From Flavobacteriales bacterium (GTDB lineage: Bacteria; Bacteroidota; Bacteroidia; NS11-12g; UBA955): a DNA stretch of 12,994 nt. The notes under the pieces were generated by a model, which was not told the DNA's origin, searched no databases, and worked only from the letters and a program-made list of their open reading frames with translations. Positions 8,669 through 12,994 of this stretch are shown here, in pieces; position 1 is the stretch's first letter; each line of letters opens with the position of its first letter. A program made the translations under genes and the position numbers. The DNA lies in NCBI GenBank assembly GCA_947464515.1, contig CANHXF010000022.1:1-12994 (forward strand), in the 5' to 3' direction.

Positions 8669-8675
8669 CAGTCCA

Positions 8676-8761
8676 GCTCGGGTGGCGGAATAGGTAGACG
8701 CGCAGGACTTAAAATCCTGTTTTCAGTAATGAGAGTACGGGTTCGATTCCCGTCCCGAGCA
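8676..8761 (+). tRNA. tRNA-Leu (anticodon UAA)
   Basis: This is a complete class II tRNA. The acceptor stem pairs GCTCGGG (8676-8682) with CCCGAGC (8754-8760), and the discriminator is A8761. The anticodon stem CAGGA/TCCTG (8703-8707 with 8715-8719) encloses a 7-base loop with TAA at 8710-8712. A long variable arm follows, with TTTC pairing to GAGA (about 8721-8734), and the T arm is ACGGG-TTCGATT-CCCGT (8737-8753). The long variable arm, the A discriminator and the UAA anticodon fix leucine. It decodes UUA and UUG. The 3' CCA is not encoded, so it must be added after processing. A coding gene starts 3 bp after the tRNA. Confidence 0.98.
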
Positions 8762-8764
8762 CAA

Positions 8765-9769
8765 ATGAAGAAGATTGTTTTTTCAATCGTTCTAATCGCT
8801 GTTCTTTCTTGCAACAGCAACCGAAATTCCGGCAGATTTATTAGTGAAACAGACACAACTTTTTCGGAAGAAATTCGAGCTATTTCATTGAAAATCAATA
8901 GCAATCCAAATGATGCCGAATTGTACTACAAAAGGGCAAACACTTTCTATTTTGAAAAGAAATACAATGATGCAATCTTGGATTTTGAAACGGCAATCTC
9001 AATTAACCCCAATCAAGCGCTCTATCATTACAAATGTGCAGAATCCTTAATTTCAATGGATTCTACAAACTCGAACAAAACCAAAGAACATTTAATCCAA
9101 GCCATAAAAATCAAAACCGACTACCCGGAAGCGTCGTTTTTATTGGCGAAATACTATTTGGCAAGACAGGAATACGATAAGTCCATCGAACTACTGAAAC
9201 CATTAACAAGTCAAATAGATTTTTCCGACAATGCCTACGTGTTGATGTCGATCGCATTTAAAGAACAAAAAGACACAGTCTCCGCGAAAAAAGTCATTGA
9301 GAATGCGCTATTAAAGAATCCAGAGAATTTTAATGCAGTGATGCAAAAAACGCTGTTTCTATATCAGAGCAACGACCCAACGACAGAGCAATGGGCATCC
9401 AAGGCCGTCAGAATGAACGAGTTCAACGATGAGGCGCTTTATACGTATGCTTTGGTTATGCAGCAAAAGGAAAAATACGCGGTAGCCATAGAATATTACG
9501 ATAGGGCAATAAAAGTGAATCCGAATCATATTTTAGCGCATTACAATATTGCCGTCATTCAGTCGCTTTTTGATAACTATGAGGAATCCATCGACTGGTG
9601 TAAAAAAACCCTGGACCTAGAATCTAACTATGCCAATGCACATTGTTTAATTGGCTACAATCAGGAAAAAATGGGCAATAAAAAAGCGGCTTTGCTATCA
9701 TACAAAACCGCTCTTTCGATAAACCCCGCTTTGGAACTCGCCAAAGAAGGTATAAAGTCAATGAATTAG
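8765..9769 (+). CDS. TPR-repeat lipoprotein
   Basis: The 334-residue product begins with a lipoprotein signal peptide: Met-Lys-Lys, a hydrophobic core, then V-L-S-Cys16 as lipobox. The rest is almost entirely tetratricopeptide repeats. The clearest units are residues about 50-83 (A-ELYYKRAN...YNDAILDFETAISINPN) and about 221-322 (three units, e.g. EYYDRAIKVNPNH). TPR proteins act as protein-interaction scaffolds; no specific partner is indicated, so I give no function beyond a periplasm- or surface-facing scaffold. The frame is open back through the tRNA, but the lipoprotein signal fixes the ATG at 8765-8767. That places the start 3 nt after the tRNA discriminator base, so mature tRNA 3' processing would leave a message with a 3-nt leader. 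The gene ends overlapping the stop of the convergent lipoprotein gene by 4 bp. Confidence 0.9.
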   Translation: MKKIVFSIVLIAVLSCNSNRNSGRFISETDTTFSEEIRAISLKINSNPNDAELYYKRANTFYFEKKYNDAILDFETAISINPNQALYHYKCAESLISMDSTNSNKTKEHLIQAIKIKTDYPEASFLLAKYYLARQEYDKSIELLKPLTSQIDFSDNAYVLMSIAFKEQKDTVSAKKVIENALLKNPENFNAVMQKTLFLYQSNDPTTEQWASKAVRMNEFNDEALYTYALVMQQKEKYAVAIEYYDRAIKVNPNHILAHYNIAVIQSLFDNYEESIDWCKKTLDLESNYANAHCLIGYNQEKMGNKKAALLSYKTALSINPALELAKEGIKSMN

Positions 9770-10233
9770 TGCTTTTTCAAAACCACCTTGGAGAACATAT
9801 CAACGGTAGTTCCTCCGATGTTAAAGTAGTATTTACGACGTAATACAATCTGCTCACCCGTCATTGATGCAATATCCCAAGTGTAGGTAAACAAAGAAAC
9901 CTTTGTGTCATTGGGCGTAGTCATGCTCCAAGGGAAAACATCATTGGCTTCGCCAGCAATACATTTAACTGTATTGCGGTTTACTTGAACTTGTGATGTG
10001 GTGTTGAAAGTATAAAAATCGTCCTTCGCACAAGCTTCGATATTCTCAACTTGATCTTGAGAAGAACTGTCTAACCAAGAGCTCAACTCCCATGAATGAA
10101 GCATGAATACTTCTTGTTTGGTTTTTCCACTGATGTCGATGGCATTGCCATTTGACTTTGAATCAGGATCACATCCAGTGATGAATAATAAAGCAGCAGC
10201 CGATAATGTTAATAGTGTTTTTTTCATAATCAT
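9766..10233 (-). CDS. Small lipoprotein, possibly lipocalin-like
   Basis: The 155-residue product has a clear lipoprotein signal: Met-Ile-Met-Lys-Lys, a hydrophobic stretch, and L-F-I-T-G-Cys21. The mature part begins Cys-Asp-Pro-Asp-Ser-Lys, an acidic start that could serve as a Bacteroidota surface-export signal, though this is only suggestive. The body is beta-rich with paired cysteines at 68 and 91 bracketing a DDFYTF strand and a polar turn. That W...C..DD..F...C pattern resembles the lipocalin-like lipoproteins common in this phylum, which are mostly of unknown function. I do not claim a ligand. Two starts are possible (10231-10233 or 10225-10227); the promoter immediately upstream allows either. 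It has its own promoter, so it is probably independent of tcdA, whose stop is 39 bp upstream. Confidence 0.85.
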   Translation of the reverse strand: MIMKKTLLTLSAAALLFITGCDPDSKSNGNAIDISGKTKQEVFMLHSWELSSWLDSSSQDQVENIEACAKDDFYTFNTTSQVQVNRNTVKCIAGEANDVFPWSMTTPNDTKVSLFTYTWDIASMTGEQIVLRRKYYFNIGGTTVDMFSKVVLKKH

Positions 10234-10238
10234 GTTTC

Positions 10239-10270
10239 CAAATATATGTCAGCCATTTCAATTCTCAAAA
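10239..10270 (-). promoter_or_regulatory. Canonical Bacteroidota promoter of the small lipoprotein
   Basis: On the minus strand TTTTG (10266-10270), 19 bp, then TATATTTG (10239-10246): full matches to both the -33 and -7 elements at standard spacing. The -7 box ends 5 bp before the first ATG and 11 bp before the second, so the mRNA is leaderless or has a leader of only a few bases. Confidence 0.85.
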
Positions 10271-10272
10271 AA

Positions 10273-10989
10273 TCAACGTAAGTCTTCTATGACCTCAGCC
10301 GCCATTCTTAACCCAAAAAGGGCTGGCATATAGGAAATTGTACCATAAAATGACCTTTTAAAATTACTCCCATCGGTGAGCTTAACCGAGTCCCTGTGCA
10401 CCAATTCCGTATTAAACACAGATTTAAAACCGGTGTAGATGCCATACTTATGTAATCTTTTTCTAACCAATCTAGCAAATGGGTCATTATAGGTATCCTT
10501 AATGTCCGCCACCATCACCGAAGATGCATCCATTTTTCCACCCGCACCCATACTAGATATCAATCGTTGGCCTTGTTCAACGCATGTTTTTATCAAATAA
10601 ACCTTAGGCGTAATAGAGTCGATACAATCCATTACATAATCGAATTTTTCCGATGATACCAATTCTTTCGTATGCTCTGGACGTTGGAATGTATCGATCA
10701 CGGTGAGTGAAACATCTGGATTGATATCTTTAATCCTCGCCGCCATCAAATCCGCCTTTTTCATGCCAATCGTACTCGTAAGCGCCGGTAACTGTCGATT
10801 CTTATTCGTCACATCAACAATATCCCCATCAATAATGGTTAATTTCCCTATCCCAGCTCTGGTAATAAATTCTGCGGCAAAACTTCCAACTCCCCCCAAT
10901 CCCACGATTAACACCTTGCTTTTCGCTAATTTTTCAAGCGATTCTCTTCCAATGATGAGTTCTGTGCGTTCCAACCACGATAAATCCAT
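10273..10989 (-). CDS. tcdA: tRNA threonylcarbamoyladenosine dehydratase
   Basis: TcdA (also CsdL/YgdL) is an E1-like enzyme that uses ATP to cyclise t6A at position 37 of ANN-decoding tRNAs into ct6A. The 238 residues match the family (about 240-270). Motifs seen are the family N-terminus W-L-E-R-T-E-L-I-I-G at residues 5-14, the nucleotide-binding GLGGVGS at 30-36, the acidic D54-G-D56, the NRQLPAL arginine motif at 64-70, D121-C-I-D124, and the TcdA-type GAGGKMD at 148-154. MoeB/ThiF relatives would show zinc-binding CxxC pairs, which are absent. Because conserved residues begin at position 5, the ATG at 10987-10989 is firmly fixed. A perfect -7 box ends 4 bp before it, so this message should be leaderless. 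It diverges from the protease gene with only 37 bp between start codons. Confidence 0.96.
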   Translation of the reverse strand: MDLSWLERTELIIGRESLEKLAKSKVLIVGLGGVGSFAAEFITRAGIGKLTIIDGDIVDVTNKNRQLPALTSTIGMKKADLMAARIKDINPDVSLTVIDTFQRPEHTKELVSSEKFDYVMDCIDSITPKVYLIKTCVEQGQRLISSMGAGGKMDASSVMVADIKDTYNDPFARLVRKRLHKYGIYTGFKSVFNTELVHRDSVKLTDGSNFKRSFYGTISYMPALFGLRMAAEVIEDLR

Positions 10990-10993
10990 ACCG

Positions 10994-11001
10994 CAAAGTT
11001 A
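10994..11001 (-). promoter_or_regulatory. -7 element of tcdA
   Basis: On the minus strand TAACTTTG is a perfect TAnnTTTG, ending 4 bp before the tcdA ATG. No TTG is found at the expected -33 distance; that region coincides with the -7 box of the divergent protease gene. Transcription should start at or within a base or two of the ATG. Confidence 0.75.
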
Positions 11002-11014
11002 TAATCTAACTCGT

Positions 11015-11022
11015 TACCTTTG
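11015..11022 (+). promoter_or_regulatory. -7 element of the subtilisin-like protease gene
   Basis: TACCTTTG is a perfect TAnnTTTG and ends 4 bp before the ATG at 11027. No -33 TTG is visible; its expected place lies over the opposite-facing tcdA -7 box, 13 bp away. A second ATG at 11042 would give a leader of about 15 nt instead of none. Confidence 0.75.
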
Positions 11023-11026
11023 TTTC

Positions 11027-12994
11027 ATGCAGAAAATCAAGATGAAATTTCTATTCATTGCTATCCATATTTTTTCTTTTACCCAGGTATCTGCCCAATC
11101 TCAACCTGCCTTTACATGGTCTTTATTGCCCAGATCCAAAACGATTCAAATCCTAAGTCCTACCGCCCAAATATTTGCCAATGCGTCGTTAAGGAAACAA
11201 CTTATCCCAATGTTCAACGGCCAATATCATGCACAAGCGATTGTAAATGAAACGTTTCAATTAGACAATTCCGATTTTATTGTAAGCAGTTTGGTTGATC
11301 CCGAAAATCCGAATTACCGAATTGCCCATTTGACATTTACGGCTGACAATTGGAACCGGATCATCGAACATTCTGGCTTGATTTATTTGGATGTATCCTC
11401 AAGATTAAACAGCCCGAAACCATTAAACGATACTGCTAGAATTCACAGTAGAGTTGACAAAGCAGAAAATGGAATCAGCAACGGATTGTCGCAGAACTAT
11501 ACCGGCAAGGGTGTCGTAGTTGGCATCGTTGATATCGGATTTCAAACAGACCATCCAACTTTTTATAGCCCTGATGGAAAAACCTACAGAATCCAACGCT
11601 TTTGGAATCAGCAAAAGGTGGGAAGTACCCCTGTATTATATAATTATGGCACCGAATATAAGGATTCTACCAGCATCGCGACAGCCATCGATGATGATGG
11701 TTCTCATGGGACGCATGTTGCGGGAATAGCCTCGGGCTCTGGCTTGGGTTCACCGAATTTAAAATATCGCGGCATGGCGCCAGAGTCGGATATAGTGATG
11801 GTTGGAATCAAATATGCCAATGATACCCTGGGTGGAAGTGGCCTCGGCGATTATATTGTTGCAAACCCAACCATTATAGATGGATACAATTATGTCTTTA
11901 AATATGCTGAACTTCAAAATAAACCCAGCGTTTGTAATTTGAGCTGGGGCATGCACACTGGCCCTCATGATGGCACTTCACTGTTTGATCGATCTGTTAA
12001 GGCAATTACTGGCTCGGGTAGAATTGTGGTTGGTGCGGCAGGGAATGATGGCAGAAATCAAATGCATATCGGTCAGACACTGAATGGGGATACGGCTTAT
12101 ACGTTGGTAGTTGACAACAATCGCAAGGATTACCCTCATGAGAATATTTATATGGACATTTGGGGGGGTATCAAAAATGGGAGTGGGGACAAACTTAAAA
12201 TCCAGTTGAATTTGGTCGACACGTTTGGTAATATCCTAATAAGCACTCCATGGAATTTAGCAGGTGATTGTGTGAATTGCGGAGCTTATAAGTCTGTATA
12301 TATCAATGGAAAGGATACGCTCTCTGTGATTATCACAGAACAAAACTACCCATTCAATGGCAAATCAAATTTTTTGGTCATTGCAGAACACAATAGACCC
12401 TACAATGGCTATATCCGTTTGGGTGTTACAAGTAGCGGGGAGTTCAATGCTTGGAATTCTGGACAGGCGTATCGTTGGACATCGGGCCATTTTTGGAAAG
12501 GGCATAAATCGCAGAGTTTTGGTAAGAAATTTATTGAAGGAACACCAGAAGGTTCAGTTGGTGAGAATGGTGGCTCGGGGGTCCATACTTTGACAGCCGG
12601 AGCTTATATAAACCGAAACGAATGGACAAATTACAAAGGAGAGTATTTTAATCAGCCTTGGAATATAGTAGGAGATATCGCGGGTTTCAGTAGCCGAGGA
12701 CCGATGCCAAAAAGCACAACGCATCCCAATGGTAGAATCAAGCCCGATATTATTGCTCCCGGCCAAAGTATTACGTCGGCTTTGCATCGACGACAAGTAC
12801 CAGGTTGGTTAAACAATGAATTGATGCACAAAACACAGTACAATGGAAATGATGTCTACTGGGCGATGTTCTCTGGGACTTCGATGGCTGCGCCGCATAC
12901 AACTGGGATTGTAGCACTTTATTTACAAGCCAATGAATGGCTTACCCCGTTAGAAATTAGAAGTCTTTGGCGACTTACTGCAAGAAAGGATCAA
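11027..12994 (+). CDS. Secreted subtilisin-like serine protease, S8 family (3' end outside window)
   Basis: The frame is open for 656 codons to the right edge. A signal peptide spans residues 1-23 (hydrophobic core 8-21, V-S-A before the likely cut), followed by a putative propeptide of about 120 residues. The catalytic triad of the S8 family is complete: Asp169 in GIVDIGF, His227 in DGSHGTHVAG and Ser619 in SGTSMAAPH. The oxyanion Asn is N340 in AAGNDG. Two features are unusual: Asp is followed by Ile rather than Ser or Thr, and 279 residues separate N340 from Ser619. That spacing indicates an inserted beta-rich domain (about residues 365-520) within the catalytic domain. It should be exported to the periplasm or beyond; a C-terminal sorting domain for type IX secretion would lie outside the window, so its final location is unknown. 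The substrate is unknown. Translation may also begin at Met6 (11042). Confidence 0.93.
   Translation, partial: MQKIKMKFLFIAIHIFSFTQVSAQSQPAFTWSLLPRSKTIQILSPTAQIFANASLRKQLIPMFNGQYHAQAIVNETFQLDNSDFIVSSLVDPENPNYRIAHLTFTADNWNRIIEHSGLIYLDVSSRLNSPKPLNDTARIHSRVDKAENGISNGLSQNYTGKGVVVGIVDIGFQTDHPTFYSPDGKTYRIQRFWNQQKVGSTPVLYNYGTEYKDSTSIATAIDDDGSHGTHVAGIASGSGLGSPNLKYRGMAPESDIVMVGIKYANDTLGGSGLGDYIVANPTIIDGYNYVFKYAELQNKPSVCNLSWGMHTGPHDGTSLFDRSVKAITGSGRIVVGAAGNDGRNQMHIGQTLNGDTAYTLVVDNNRKDYPHENIYMDIWGGIKNGSGDKLKIQLNLVDTFGNILISTPWNLAGDCVNCGAYKSVYINGKDTLSVIITEQNYPFNGKSNFLVIAEHNRPYNGYIRLGVTSSGEFNAWNSGQAYRWTSGHFWKGHKSQSFGKKFIEGTPEGSVGENGGSGVHTLTAGAYINRNEWTNYKGEYFNQPWNIVGDIAGFSSRGPMPKSTTHPNGRIKPDIIAPGQSITSALHRRQVPGWLNNELMHKTQYNGNDVYWAMFSGTSMAAPHTTGIVALYLQANEWLTPLEIRSLWRLTARKDQ

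Noticed and set aside
8666..8764. N-terminal extension of the TPR protein through the tRNA
   Set aside because: The frame is open, but the bases form a complete tRNA and the lipoprotein signal peptide begins at the ATG at 8765.
8623..8904. Minus-strand open frame of 93 codons across the tRNA
   Set aside because: It is the antisense translation of tRNA-Leu plus flanking sequence (the RDGNRTRT-type peptide is a well-known spurious ORF of this kind), with no support of its own.
12357..12843. Short open frames on both strands within the protease gene
   Set aside because: They overlap the long continuous frame that carries the catalytic Ser and other S8 motifs.

Overview
The window reads as chromosomal DNA from a member of the Bacteroidota (Bacteroidetes). 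Three things point there: several upstream regions carry the TAnnTTTG -7 promoter element specific to that phylum, the gene families and their order (mreB-mreC-mreD-mrdA) are typical, and starts mostly lack Shine-Dalgarno sequences. I see no phage, IS element, CRISPR array or transfer signature. Genus cannot be told from this stretch.

Layout. Positions 1-7359 are read on the minus strand. In transcription order they hold a large envelope protein (pseudo-peptidase plus putative Omp85-like barrel, 4303-7359), then the rod-shape/elongasome cluster mreB (3209-4234), mreC (2336-3196), mreD (1834-2343) and mrdA/PBP2 (1-1828, its last residues outside the window). Junctions inside the cluster are 12 bp, an 8-bp overlap and 5 bp, so it is surely one operon. 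On the plus strand, divergent from the envelope protein, come rocD (ornithine aminotransferase, 7419-8645), a tRNA-Leu(UAA) gene (8676-8761) and a TPR lipoprotein whose start codon lies 3 nt after the tRNA (8765-9769). This gene ends tail-to-tail, overlapping by 4 bp, with a small minus-strand lipoprotein (9766-10233). Upstream of that on the same strand is tcdA (10273-10989). A secreted subtilisin-family protease (11027 onward, incomplete at the right edge) diverges from tcdA.

How the genes fit together. MreB, MreC, MreD and PBP2 form the machine that directs lateral peptidoglycan synthesis; rodA would be expected just left of the window. The large outer-membrane protein precedes mreB by 68 bp and may be co-transcribed. 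The remaining genes are metabolic or tRNA-modifying housekeeping genes mixed with lipoprotein and secreted-protein genes.

The most striking regulatory theme is that -7 boxes sit only 4-5 bp before the start codon at several genes, predicting leaderless or nearly leaderless mRNAs. tcdA and the protease share a compact divergent promoter whose two halves physically overlap. There is no compelling evidence for an entirely new system; the envelope fusion protein and the tRNA/leaderless arrangement deserve the closest look.
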